Of a stretch of DNA of 15,677 nucleotides, positions 1 through 8,709 are shown in pieces. Source of the stretch: Ignavibacteria bacterium UBA5771 (lineage in GTDB: Bacteria; Bacteroidota; Ignavibacteria; Kapaibacteriales; UBA2268); assembly GCA_002418685.1 (NCBI GenBank), contig DIEP01000009.1, positions 1-15,677 on the forward strand, given 5' to 3'. Below the pieces are notes generated by a model. It was not told the DNA's origin. It ran no database searches and was given only the letters and a program-made list of their open reading frames with translations. The translations under genes and the position numbers were made by a program. How positions within the stretch are numbered: the first letter of the stretch is position 1; each line of letters begins with the position of its first letter.

Positions 1-120
1 ATTGAGATAGTTGTTTCTTTTCTTGCTTTGTTGGAATTAGTCAGGACAAATCAGATAAATTTATTTCAAGAAGAAAATTTCAGCGAAATAATTATAACAA
101 TCAAAATGAATTTAAATTAA
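1..120 (+). CDS. scpA: Segregation and condensation protein A, C-terminal end (partial)
   Basis: The window opens inside this gene: reading from base 1 gives 39 residues and then TAA. The stretch VVSFLALLELVRTNQINLFQ followed by an EENF motif matches the C-terminal winged-helix of ScpA, the kleisin subunit that closes the SMC ring and holds the ScpB dimer during chromosome condensation. The identification rests on this short tail plus the scpB gene starting 7 bases downstream, the usual scpA-scpB order. The N-terminal SMC-binding part lies outside the window, so completeness cannot be judged. Confidence 0.85.
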   Translation: MEIVVSFLALLELVRTNQINLFQEENFSEIIITIKMNLN

Positions 121-127
121 AGAAATT

Positions 128-892
128 ATGAACGAAAATATAAATTTTGAAAAATTAGATTTTACAACAAAAAAAGGAATTATCGAAGCTGTCATTTTCG
201 CTTCTGACGAACCTTTAAATATAGATGCACTGGTAAAATTGATTATATCTGATTTTTCAATCAATCAAAATGAAAAAAAGACTGATGATAAAATAGATTT
301 TACAGAAGAACTGATAACAGGAAATAACGAATTAATTGATGAAATAAAACAAATAATTATCACTATAAATTCAGAGCTTCTTGAGACAAATCGACCATAT
401 CAAATAATCGAGGTAGCAGGTGGTTACCAATTTTCCACTAGTAAAGAATATGGTTATTATATTCACAAGCTCTATAAAGCACGATCTAATCGCAAACTTT
501 CTCAAGCAGCCTTGGAAGTGCTTGCTATTATTGCTTATAAACAACCTATTACAAAAGCCGAAATCGAGCAAATCCGTGGAGTAAATTCAAACGAAATTGT
601 TAATTCCCTACTCGAAAAATCGCTCATACAAATTGCGGGTAGAAAAGATGTTCTGGGACACCCATTAATGTATGAAGTAACAACAGAATTTTTGAAAGTA
701 TTTGGTCTCAACAGTCGCGATGATTTACCAAAATATAGTGAATTTGAGGAATTACTTCAAAGCAAGTCTAATCTCACAGAGCAAAGTTTCTTTGAAATGG
801 ACCTAACTAATGAACAAACACAACTTGCCGAAGAGAACCAAGTCCAAAATAATAATGATAATGATATTGATACAATCAGCAACCTGCCATAG
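128..892 (+). CDS. scpB: Segregation and condensation protein B (SMC-ScpAB complex)
   Basis: ScpB dimerises and binds the ScpA kleisin in the cytoplasmic SMC-ScpAB condensin, which compacts and segregates replicated chromosomes. The 254-residue product has the two winged-helix layout. The first covers about residues 14-112, starting with KKGIIEAVIFASDEPL. The second covers about 120-195, with the family signature ALEVLAIIAYKQPITKAEIE at 128-147, then IRGVNS and GRKDVLGHPLMYEVT. Residues 45-70 form a polar insertion inside the first domain. The tail after about 212 is rich in Asn, Gln, Glu and Asp and looks disordered, as is common in ScpB. The ATG lies 7 bases after the scpA stop. The TAG stop is followed immediately by the ATG of the next gene, so translation of the two is probably coupled. 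I am confident of the family. Confidence 0.95.
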   Translation: MNENINFEKLDFTTKKGIIEAVIFASDEPLNIDALVKLIISDFSINQNEKKTDDKIDFTEELITGNNELIDEIKQIIITINSELLETNRPYQIIEVAGGYQFSTSKEYGYYIHKLYKARSNRKLSQAALEVLAIIAYKQPITKAEIEQIRGVNSNEIVNSLLEKSLIQIAGRKDVLGHPLMYEVTTEFLKVFGLNSRDDLPKYSEFEELLQSKSNLTEQSFFEMDLTNEQTQLAEENQVQNNNDNDIDTISNLP

Positions 893-2152
893 ATGAGAGC
901 ATTAATCATTTCAAATAAAAATCCACTAGCCGGCAACGATGGCGGTTCATTAGGTATACTTAATGTTTTAAAAGGCTATAGATCGGTGGGAATCGATATT
1001 ACATTACTCACTATGAATCCATTAAAGCATTATATCCCAATTGAACAAGTAAAATCACAAATTGAACAAACAGGAATTGAAGTAATTGATTATAAGATAG
1101 ACACAAACATTAATTACTTAAAATTAATCTGGAATTTGATTGCTTCTCGGCTTCCATATAATCTTGAAAGATTTTATGATAAGAAATTTAGAGAATTAAT
1201 AATTAAGGAAGTTCGTAATAATAAATATGATTTCATTCAATTAGAAAGCAGCTTCGTGGGTATGTATGTTGATGCAATACGACAAATCAATCCGCACATC
1301 CCAATTTATCTCCGTGCTCATAATGTGGAATATGAGATTTGGGAACTTAACTCAAAATCTGCTAAAAATTTAGCTAAAAAGATTTATTTCAAAATTATTG
1401 CAAGAAGATTGAAAAAATTTGAATCAATTCTATTCAACAAAGTAGACATTGTCTTATCAATCACTGAATTAGATACAAAATTGATCAAATTATTATCTCC
1501 AAATGCAAATGTTCACATACTCCCTTTTCCAATTGAGGTCATGAGATACCCATATTTTCCAATTAATTCTTCTGATGCAAATCAACAACACCAAAAGAAT
1601 GATAATCCTGATATTTCATTTGCTTATTTAGGATCTCTTAATTGGATTCCAAATCAGGAAGGTCTGACATGGTTTATTGATAAAGTATGGAAGAAATTAA
1701 GTGAAGAATTTCCAATGATCAAATTTTATATTGCGGGAAAGAATCCTCCGGATAACTTGAAAAATAAACTAAGGTCAAAAAATGTGGTTTTTCTCGGTGA
1801 AATTGCTGACGCAAAAGAATTTATCGCAAGTCATCCAATTTTTATTGTTCCACTATTTGCAGGAAGTGGAGTGCGTGTAAAAATTATCGAGCAAATGGCA
1901 ATGGGTCGTATTATTATTTCAACATCCTTAGGTGCAGAAAGCATAGATATCCGCAATGGAATAAATGGCTTTATCGCAAATACACCCGACGAATTCATTA
2001 ATATTATTCGTAGAATTATCGATAATGAATTTAATTTAGAAGAAATTTCAAAAAATGCTCGCAAGTATATTGAATCAACATTTGACTCTGAACAAATTTT
2101 TAAAGAATTTGCTTCTTTTCTAAATTCAAATAATATTAAAAAAAATTATTAA
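893..2152 (+). CDS. Glycosyltransferase, GT4-like (GT-B fold)
   Basis: This 419-residue protein looks like a retaining GT-B glycosyltransferase that moves a sugar from a nucleotide-sugar donor onto a cell-surface glycan or lipid acceptor; donor and acceptor cannot be read from sequence. The N-terminal Rossmann domain begins at NKNPLAGNDGGSLGI, with a glycine-rich acceptor-side loop. It continues with IQLESSFVG and LRAHNVEYEIWEL, typical of this group. The C-terminal donor-binding domain starts near residue 245 with YLGSLNWIPNQEGL and contains FAGSGVRVKIIEQMAMG at about 324-340. In that motif Glu333 and the following Glu-like position form the usual E-containing donor site, followed by STSLGAESI. 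There is no signal peptide or membrane segment, so it is probably cytoplasmic or peripheral. It starts directly after the scpB stop with zero spacing, an arrangement not functionally explained by its neighbours. Confidence 0.82.
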   Translation: MRALIISNKNPLAGNDGGSLGILNVLKGYRSVGIDITLLTMNPLKHYIPIEQVKSQIEQTGIEVIDYKIDTNINYLKLIWNLIASRLPYNLERFYDKKFRELIIKEVRNNKYDFIQLESSFVGMYVDAIRQINPHIPIYLRAHNVEYEIWELNSKSAKNLAKKIYFKIIARRLKKFESILFNKVDIVLSITELDTKLIKLLSPNANVHILPFPIEVMRYPYFPINSSDANQQHQKNDNPDISFAYLGSLNWIPNQEGLTWFIDKVWKKLSEEFPMIKFYIAGKNPPDNLKNKLRSKNVVFLGEIADAKEFIASHPIFIVPLFAGSGVRVKIIEQMAMGRIIISTSLGAESIDIRNGINGFIANTPDEFINIIRRIIDNEFNLEEISKNARKYIESTFDSEQIFKEFASFLNSNNIKKNY

Positions 2153-2176
2153 ATTGAATATTTTTATAAATAAAAA

Positions 2177-2183
2177 AAGGAAA
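2177..2183 (+). promoter_or_regulatory. Shine-Dalgarno sequence of the thiolase gene
   Basis: AAGGAAA lies 4 bases before the ATG at 2188, within the longest gap (35 bases) of the first gene block. It fixes the thiolase start and shows that this genome uses Shine-Dalgarno pairing for at least some genes. The A/T-rich stretch before it (2153-2176) has no promoter that I can defend. Confidence 0.7.
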
Positions 2184-2187
2184 CTTT

Positions 2188-3360
2188 ATGAATTCAGTAA
2201 TTTTATCAGCAGTAAGAACTCCGATTGGCTCATATTTGGGGTCGCTATCAAGTTTTTCATCCCCACAATTGGGTTCATTTGTTATTAAAGAATCTATAAA
2301 ACGTTCAGGAATTGCTCCTGATGAATTTGAAGAAGCAATAATGGGTTGCGTCCTCCAAGGAGGTCTTGGTCAAGCTCCCGCAAGACAAGCTGCAATATAC
2401 GCAGGTCTGCCACATAAAGTTGAATGCACGACCATTAATAAGGTATGCGGTAGTGGATTAAAATCTGTGATGCTTGCAGACCAATCCATAAGATGTGGAG
2501 ACGGAAATGTGTTTGTTGCAGGTGGAATGGAATCGATGAGCAATGCTCCTTATATACTTAAGAAAGCACGCACGGGCTATCGAATGGGAAATGGCGAACT
2601 AATTGATATGATGATAAATGATGGGCTTTGGGATTGCTATAATGATTTCCACATGGGAAATGCAGGCGAACTTTGTGCAAATGAATTTGCAATTTCCCGT
2701 CAAGAACAAGATGAGTTTGCAATAATGTCTTATAAACGAGCATTGGATGCCCAGAAAAATGGTGATTTTGCTGATGAAATTCTTCCAATTGAAGTAAAAT
2801 CAAAAGCTGGTGTCGCTATCATTGATACAGATGAAGAACCAACAAAAGTTAATTTTGATAAAATTCCTTCTTTAAAACCAGCCTTCCAGCCAAACGGGAC
2901 TGTCACAGCTGCTAATGCTTCCACAATTAATGATGGAGCATCAGCACTTGTTATTACTTCTGATGAATACTCGAAAAATAATGGATTAAAACCAATTGCT
3001 CGTATTATTGCACATTGCTCTTATGCCCATGCCCCTGAATGGTTTACGACCGCGCCAACTTATGCAATTCAAAAGGTTCTCAAAAAAGCAAATATGAACA
3101 TCGATGATATTGACTTATTTGAAATTAATGAAGCTTTCGCTGTTGTTCCAATTATTACATCGAAAAATCTCGGAATACCTTATGAAAAAATTAATATCCA
3201 TGGTGGGGCAGTATCTTTGGGACATCCAATTGGTGCAAGTGGTGCGCGAATCCTTACCACTTTAATTTATGCATTAAAACATACAGGCAAGAAAATTGGC
3301 ATTGCATCCCTTTGTATTGGCGGTGGCGAAGCAAATGCAATGATTATCGAGATGCTGTAA
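2188..3360 (+). CDS. Acetyl-CoA C-acyltransferase (thiolase)
   Basis: Thiolase condenses two acetyl-CoA to acetoacetyl-CoA, or cleaves 3-ketoacyl-CoA in beta-oxidation or amino-acid degradation. The 390-residue length is typical. All catalytic elements are visible: nucleophilic Cys87 in NKVCGSGLKSV, the NEAFA motif at 314-318, His346 in GGAVSLGHPIGASGAR, and the acid/base Cys376 in CIGGGEANA. The N-terminal VRTPIGSYLGSL and the AGGMESMSNAPY segment at 111-122 are also characteristic. The AtoB/ThlA-like length and motifs favour a biosynthetic or degradative acetoacetyl-CoA thiolase over the long-chain FadA trifunctional type, but substrate chain length cannot be settled from sequence. The gene is 3.8 kb upstream of the biotin carboxylase and carrier genes in the same run, compatible with a shared role in acyl-CoA metabolism, although the helicase gene lies between. 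Start supported by a good ribosome binding site. Confidence 0.93.
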   Translation: MNSVILSAVRTPIGSYLGSLSSFSSPQLGSFVIKESIKRSGIAPDEFEEAIMGCVLQGGLGQAPARQAAIYAGLPHKVECTTINKVCGSGLKSVMLADQSIRCGDGNVFVAGGMESMSNAPYILKKARTGYRMGNGELIDMMINDGLWDCYNDFHMGNAGELCANEFAISRQEQDEFAIMSYKRALDAQKNGDFADEILPIEVKSKAGVAIIDTDEEPTKVNFDKIPSLKPAFQPNGTVTAANASTINDGASALVITSDEYSKNNGLKPIARIIAHCSYAHAPEWFTTAPTYAIQKVLKKANMNIDDIDLFEINEAFAVVPIITSKNLGIPYEKINIHGGAVSLGHPIGASGARILTTLIYALKHTGKKIGIASLCIGGGEANAMIIEML

Positions 3361-3361
3361 G

Positions 3362-6300
3362 ATGAATTTTACTAATGAGCAATTACCGACATTTCAAAAC
3401 AATAAGCATCAAATTGTAATTGCAAATGCAGGTTCAGGCAAGACTACAATTCTTGTTGAAAAGTATTTGAATTTAATTTTGCTAAATCCTCCCGAGCGCA
3501 TCGAGAAGATTGTTGCAATTACTTTCACTCGTAAAGCAGCTGCTGAAATGAGGCAACGCGTAGTCTCACGATTGAATAATGAAATTTCTAAATTACATGA
3601 GCAAATATCTAATAACACTTCTACTAATGACTATCAAACATTAAATCCGATAATTGAATTTCAGAGATTAATTACTTTTCGCGAACATATTACAAATGCT
3701 CGCATCCAGACAATCCATAGCTTTTGCTTCTCAATTCTCAAGGACCATGCTGTAGAAATAGAATTAAGTCCTGATTTTGTTGCAATTACAGAGAGCGAAA
3801 AAGCAGAAGTGATCGATAATTTCATTTTTGAAACAATTGAAGAAATTCTCGAAAACGCAAATAATCCATTGAATCCATTACTCATTAAACTTCTTAATAA
3901 TGTCGCCAAAAACACAATTAGTCAAATCCTCGATAAAATTGCAACAGATGAAAACACTTTGCATATACTGAAAGACTTATATTCGCTTACATTTCCGGAA
4001 TATCGAGCCCAAATTGACATAAATGCAAAAGAGCTAATTGGATATTATCTCGATCAGTTTAAAGCAATTTTTTTAAAAGAGTATAATAATTTAATTAGTA
4101 TAGATGAAAAAACGAACGGGACAAAACAGTTTGGAGCTAAATTTGAACAATTTTACAATGATTTTAAAATATTACCAAATAAAGATATATATGATTTTAT
4201 AAATAAAAACTTAAAAGATTTTACTACTTTTAAAATTGGAAGGACACAGTTAATTAATACGTCTGATGAACTCAAAAGTATATATGAAAAACTAAAATCC
4301 GTTGCGGATTCCAAATTTGATGATAAATATCTTCTGCAACTTTATGAATATTCCAATACAATCAAAGAAATATCATTAATCATTCGCGATAAATACGATA
4401 ATTACAAAAAAGAAACGGGATTAATCGATTATGATGATATTTTATGGAAAACATATTATTTATTATCAAATAATCCTGATATTTTAAATAATATAAAGGC
4501 AAATATCGATTATTTATTAGTTGATGAATTCCAAGATACTGACTCTGTTCAATATGAAATCATTCGATTGATTGTTCCATTTTATCAAAGTTTAGAAAAT
4601 AAATTATTTGTTGTTGGAGATCCAAAGCAAAGTATATATGGTTTCCGCCAAGCAGATGTAAGGATAATGAATCAGTTGCTTTCGGAAATCCCTGAAGCAA
4701 ATCAAAATCTTCTCGAAGAATTCAAAGATAGTGATGAAATTGTGCTATACCCAAATTCCAATTATCAAATTAAACACGATAATCAATCATATTTTGGCGT
4801 TCATAATATCAAAATCAGTCATAGATTAAATCTTGTCAATACCGCCTTTGTGAATCAAGCTTTCACAAACATTTTGAAAAAAGATAGTTTCAAATATAGT
4901 GTTGATTATGATCAGTTTATAATTGGTCGAGAAATTCCGCAAATATCTCCTGAAATAGATTTGACACTTCCCAATATAGAGGGAGAAAATAATAATCTAA
5001 ATGAGCTATATGGAAAAATAAAATTTCTGACATCAATTTCTCCTCAAGACAATAATTCTTCAGAGGATAGTCAAGAAGACCAACCCGGCGAAGCTGAATT
5101 GCTTGCAAAGTATATTGCATATTTAATTTCTTCAAATACTCAGATTTATGATAATTCTTTAAAAGAATTACGGAAAATTGAACTCCGCGATATTGCTATT
5201 CTTATGCGCTCGCGAAATCGCGTTTCGCTATTAGCCAAAGCATTGGATAAATATGGTTTACCATATATTTTAAACACTGCGGAGAATTTTTTCTTGACGC
5301 AAGAAATCCTCGATATTGTTTCATTTCTAAAATTTCTTGATAATCCTAATGATGATTTATCATTTGCATCAATAGCTAAATCTGCATTCTTTGGGCTTGA
5401 TGATAATTTTTTGATAGAATTGAGGCAAATGAACACTGAAAAGTCATTATGGGAAAATTTCCAGGAACATGCTGCTAAAATTGAAAACTCTAATCAATTA
5501 AAAATCAATCGCATATTAAAAATTCTAAATGAATATATTAATAAATATTCTGAATTCAATCCCCTTGAACTTATTCAGGATTTCTTATTCAAAACTCATT
5601 ATTCGGAAATCTTTCAGAATCACCCGTCTAAGTTCACTATTTTAAATAATATTGAAAAATTTATTCAATATGTCAGGAATTATAATTCGCGTTATATTTT
5701 TTCTATATCTGATCTAATTGCAGAAATTGACAAAGCATTAGAACTTCGCCCACAGGAAAGCGAAATATCAATTTCAGATGATAATGCTATAAATATTCTC
5801 ACAATACACGGTGCAAAAGGACTCGAGTTCCCAATCGTTGCAATATACAATATGAATGCTTCCTCAGGAATGTCAAATAGTTATTCTATTAATGATAAAT
5901 TTGGGCTTACCTTCAAATACTATCCTGATTCAAAATTAATTGAAAAATCTGATGATACCGTCTTCGATGAAATTGAAACACCCGACAATGTCTTATCAAA
6001 ATTTTATCAAAACCAAATCGACACATTTGAAGAGCAAAGATTATTATACGTTGCTCTAACGCGTGCGAAAGAATTCATTATTCTGTCTTCAACTATCGCT
6101 CTAAATAAGAATGGCGAGCCCGGAAAGTTCAAAGGATTATTTAAGATATTAATTGACGGTTTATCCATCAATCCATCTGATTTGATTACAGAGGATTCAT
6201 TATCCTTGTCATCAATCGTAAATATCAGCAATACGAACGGTATCCACCAAATTAATTTAAAATATAATGTGGAACTGGTACGAGAAGATAAAAGTAAATA

Positions 6301-7168
6301 TCTTCAATTCCCCGCAGCAGATATGGAACAGCAACAAAATATAGAATATACTGAGCCAAATTTATTCCTCGATGAAATTCAAATAACTGAACCCCACGAC
6401 ATTATTTCGCCTACTAAATTGGAGACTTATATTGATTCTCCTTTGGAATTCATCGATAGATATATTTTGAACATTGAAACCCTTGATAATTTTGCCTTTG
6501 CTGATGATAGTTCTTCCAAACAAGAAAATGAGGAAATTTCCGCTTCCATTAAGGGTCTTATATTTCATAATACTTTTGAAAAATTGAAAGAATGGATAAA
6601 TCAAGACCAATCAATCAATGAAGACGCACTTATTAATATTTTGAAAAATTCCTTTTTTAATAATGGAATAACAATAAGGGAAGATCTATTTAACGAAATC
6701 AAAGATGAATGCAAATATGTGATTTCGACAGATTTAATTCAATCAATTTTAAAATATATTAACACATTTGAATTTGAAAAAAAGTTCTATCTTCCATTTA
6801 AATCTAATTTCCTAAATGCAATTATTGATGTTCTTTATCAAGATGATGATGGTAATTATTATATTTTGGATTGGAAAACTAATCTAATTCAAAATAAGCA
6901 AGAAATGAATTCATTAGTTGAGCATTATTCACTGCAAATGAAGTTCTATGCATATATTGTCTCTTTTATTAATCCAAATCAAGATGTTTTCACTGCCCGT
7001 TTGTTATTTACTCGGCTAGCCAAGGATAATCAGCATAGCGAAAATTGGTCTCATTTGTTCAGCTGGGATAGAAATGAACTTATCGATTTTGAAAATATGC
7101 TGGATAATTATATTCCAAAAATGAATAATGTTCAAACATTGAAAAATTATATCATAAACAATTTGTAA
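3362..7168 (+). CDS. addA: AddA-like UvrD/Rep-family helicase with C-terminal RecB-type nuclease
   Basis: The 1268-residue protein combines a superfamily 1A DNA helicase with a PD-(D/E)XK nuclease, the architecture of AddA, which resects double-strand breaks for RecA-dependent repair. Helicase motifs appear in order: Q-motif NEQLPTFQ; Walker A NAGSGKTT at 22-29; motif Ia ITFTRKAAAEM; Walker B DEFQDT at 388-393; motif III GDPKQSIYGFRQAD from 419; motif V TIHGAKGLEF from 814; motif VI QRLLYVALTRAKE at 892-904. The nuclease domain retains His1069, Asp1156, Asp1170-Trp-Lys1172 and Gln1192 of QxxxFY, so it looks catalytically intact. The position where related nucleases place an iron-sulfur cysteine reads YIDSPLEF (Ser1026), and no cysteine cluster follows the nuclease, so no Fe-S cluster is expected, as in AddA. 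Its usual partner AddB is not in the window. The ATG begins one base after the thiolase stop. Confidence 0.88.
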   Translation: MNFTNEQLPTFQNNKHQIVIANAGSGKTTILVEKYLNLILLNPPERIEKIVAITFTRKAAAEMRQRVVSRLNNEISKLHEQISNNTSTNDYQTLNPIIEFQRLITFREHITNARIQTIHSFCFSILKDHAVEIELSPDFVAITESEKAEVIDNFIFETIEEILENANNPLNPLLIKLLNNVAKNTISQILDKIATDENTLHILKDLYSLTFPEYRAQIDINAKELIGYYLDQFKAIFLKEYNNLISIDEKTNGTKQFGAKFEQFYNDFKILPNKDIYDFINKNLKDFTTFKIGRTQLINTSDELKSIYEKLKSVADSKFDDKYLLQLYEYSNTIKEISLIIRDKYDNYKKETGLIDYDDILWKTYYLLSNNPDILNNIKANIDYLLVDEFQDTDSVQYEIIRLIVPFYQSLENKLFVVGDPKQSIYGFRQADVRIMNQLLSEIPEANQNLLEEFKDSDEIVLYPNSNYQIKHDNQSYFGVHNIKISHRLNLVNTAFVNQAFTNILKKDSFKYSVDYDQFIIGREIPQISPEIDLTLPNIEGENNNLNELYGKIKFLTSISPQDNNSSEDSQEDQPGEAELLAKYIAYLISSNTQIYDNSLKELRKIELRDIAILMRSRNRVSLLAKALDKYGLPYILNTAENFFLTQEILDIVSFLKFLDNPNDDLSFASIAKSAFFGLDDNFLIELRQMNTEKSLWENFQEHAAKIENSNQLKINRILKILNEYINKYSEFNPLELIQDFLFKTHYSEIFQNHPSKFTILNNIEKFIQYVRNYNSRYIFSISDLIAEIDKALELRPQESEISISDDNAINILTIHGAKGLEFPIVAIYNMNASSGMSNSYSINDKFGLTFKYYPDSKLIEKSDDTVFDEIETPDNVLSKFYQNQIDTFEEQRLLYVALTRAKEFIILSSTIALNKNGEPGKFKGLFKILIDGLSINPSDLITEDSLSLSSIVNISNTNGIHQINLKYNVELVREDKSKYLQFPAADMEQQQNIEYTEPNLFLDEIQITEPHDIISPTKLETYIDSPLEFIDRYILNIETLDNFAFADDSSSKQENEEISASIKGLIFHNTFEKLKEWINQDQSINEDALINILKNSFFNNGITIREDLFNEIKDECKYVISTDLIQSILKYINTFEFEKKFYLPFKSNFLNAIIDVLYQDDDGNYYILDWKTNLIQNKQEMNSLVEHYSLQMKFYAYIVSFINPNQDVFTARLLFTRLAKDNQHSENWSHLFSWDRNELIDFENMLDNYIPKMNNVQTLKNYIINNL

Positions 7169-7201
7169 TTTTTATTAATTTTGCTGTTCAAATAAAATGC
7201 A

Positions 7202-8692
7202 ATGATAAAAAAAGTACTTATAGCAAATAGAAGCGAAATCGCAGTTCGCATAATTCGAGCACTGAAAGAGATGGACATTAAAAGTGTCGCAATTTATTCG
7301 GATGTCGATAAAAATGCTTTGCATACTCAACTTGCTGATGAAAGCATTAGAATAGGTCCGCCTCCCCCATCGGAATCATATTTAAATCAAGATGCAATAA
7401 TCAATGCTGCTTTAGAAATGGGATGCGATGCAATTCATCCAGGTTATGGCTTTTTATCGGAAAGATTTGATTTTAATCAAAAAGTGCGAGATGCAGGGCT
7501 GATTTTTATTGGACCGAATCCCGAATCAATGCAATTGCTTGGTTCGAAAGTGCAGTCACGCAACATAATGTCTCAATCAGGAGTCCCAATAATTCCGGGA
7601 ATGATGGCAAGTTCAAAGGAATATGATGAATTTCGAGATTATGCTGAGAAAATTGGTTTTCCTATTCTCATTAAATCTTCAGATGGAGGTGGCGGGAAAG
7701 GTATGAGGGTTGTTCGCGAATTGAAAGATTTGAAGCCTTCTATTGAAACTGCAATGCGCGAATCAATAACAGCCTTTGGTAGTGATGCTATCTATCTTGA
7801 GAAATATCTTGAGAATCCTCGCCATATTGAATTCCAAGTTGCCCGAGATCATTTTGGAAATGCCATTCATTTATTTGAGCGGGAATGCTCAATCCAACGC
7901 CGTCATCAAAAAATAATTGAGGAAACTCCATCTCCCATTATGAACCCTGATTTACGTAAGAAAATGGGCGATGCTGCTGTTCGAGTAGTTAACTCCGCTA
8001 ATTATGATAATATTGGAACAGTAGAATTTCTTGTTGATCAAGATCTGAATTATTATTTTCTTGAAGTCAATGCTCGTGTCCAAGTTGAGCATCCTATCAC
8101 TGAGATGACAACAGGTATTGATTTAGTAAAGCTTCAAATCAATATTGCTGATAACAAACCTATTCCATACCAGCAAGATGATATTTCTCAACACGGACAT
8201 TCAATTGAATGCAGAATTTACGCCGAAGATTCCGATAATAATTTCGCACCTTCGCCCGGGAAAGTCCTTTTTATTAAGGAACCTGTGGGTCCAGGCATTC
8301 GCTATGATTCAGGAATATATCAGGGTTCTGAAGTTCCTACATATTATGATCCCATTCTTTCCAAATTAGTAACTTGGGGAGATACTCGTAATGAAGCAAT
8401 CAAGAGAATGGTCAATGCTTTGAAGGAAAATATTATACTTGGCGTGAAAACCTCTATGAGTTTTATGATTGATATTCTTAATCATCCTGAATTTGTCGCC
8501 GGCAATACAAACACTAACTTTATACCTTTGCATTTTTTTGAAAAATTCCCAACCAATGAAAATGATTTGCTTATTGCTCTCGCCGTAGCATCATTTTCTT
8601 CTAATCATAAGAATAAAAATGATAATCATACGGTTCAATTTTCTACATCCACTAATCCATGGCTTGAAATTGGTAAATGGGAACTATTATAA
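7202..8692 (+). CDS. accC: Biotin carboxylase subunit of an acyl-CoA carboxylase
   Basis: This ATP-grasp enzyme carboxylates biotin with bicarbonate and ATP, the first half-reaction of acetyl-, propionyl- or methylcrotonyl-CoA carboxylases. Motifs seen: IANRSEIAVRIIRA (7-20), HPGYGFLSER (79-88), Lys116 in GSKVQSR, the glycine-rich ATP loop KSSDGGGGKGMRVV from Lys158, ERECSIQRRHQKIIEE (226-241, with the bicarbonate-deprotonating-region Lys), and the active-site Glu288, Asn290 and Arg292 in LEVNARVQVEHP. Numbering stays almost in step with E. coli AccC, so the core is complete. At 496 residues it is longer than E. coli AccC (about 450). The extra tail ends NPWLEIGKWELL, which resembles the start of the BT region that follows biotin carboxylase in single-chain propionyl- and methylcrotonyl-CoA carboxylase alpha subunits. 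The biotin carrier gene starts 17 bases later. The acyl substrate is undetermined because no carboxyltransferase is nearby. Confidence 0.92.
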   Translation: MIKKVLIANRSEIAVRIIRALKEMDIKSVAIYSDVDKNALHTQLADESIRIGPPPPSESYLNQDAIINAALEMGCDAIHPGYGFLSERFDFNQKVRDAGLIFIGPNPESMQLLGSKVQSRNIMSQSGVPIIPGMMASSKEYDEFRDYAEKIGFPILIKSSDGGGGKGMRVVRELKDLKPSIETAMRESITAFGSDAIYLEKYLENPRHIEFQVARDHFGNAIHLFERECSIQRRHQKIIEETPSPIMNPDLRKKMGDAAVRVVNSANYDNIGTVEFLVDQDLNYYFLEVNARVQVEHPITEMTTGIDLVKLQINIADNKPIPYQQDDISQHGHSIECRIYAEDSDNNFAPSPGKVLFIKEPVGPGIRYDSGIYQGSEVPTYYDPILSKLVTWGDTRNEAIKRMVNALKENIILGVKTSMSFMIDILNHPEFVAGNTNTNFIPLHFFEKFPTNENDLLIALAVASFSSNHKNKNDNHTVQFSTSTNPWLEIGKWELL

Positions 8693-8709
8693 TTTAAGTA
8701 ATTAAGTAT

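Noticed and set aside
850..890. Low-complexity AATGATAATGAT-type run at the end of scpB.
   Set aside because: It encodes the acidic, Asn/Asp-rich disordered tail usual in ScpB and is too short and irregular to be a meaningful repeat.
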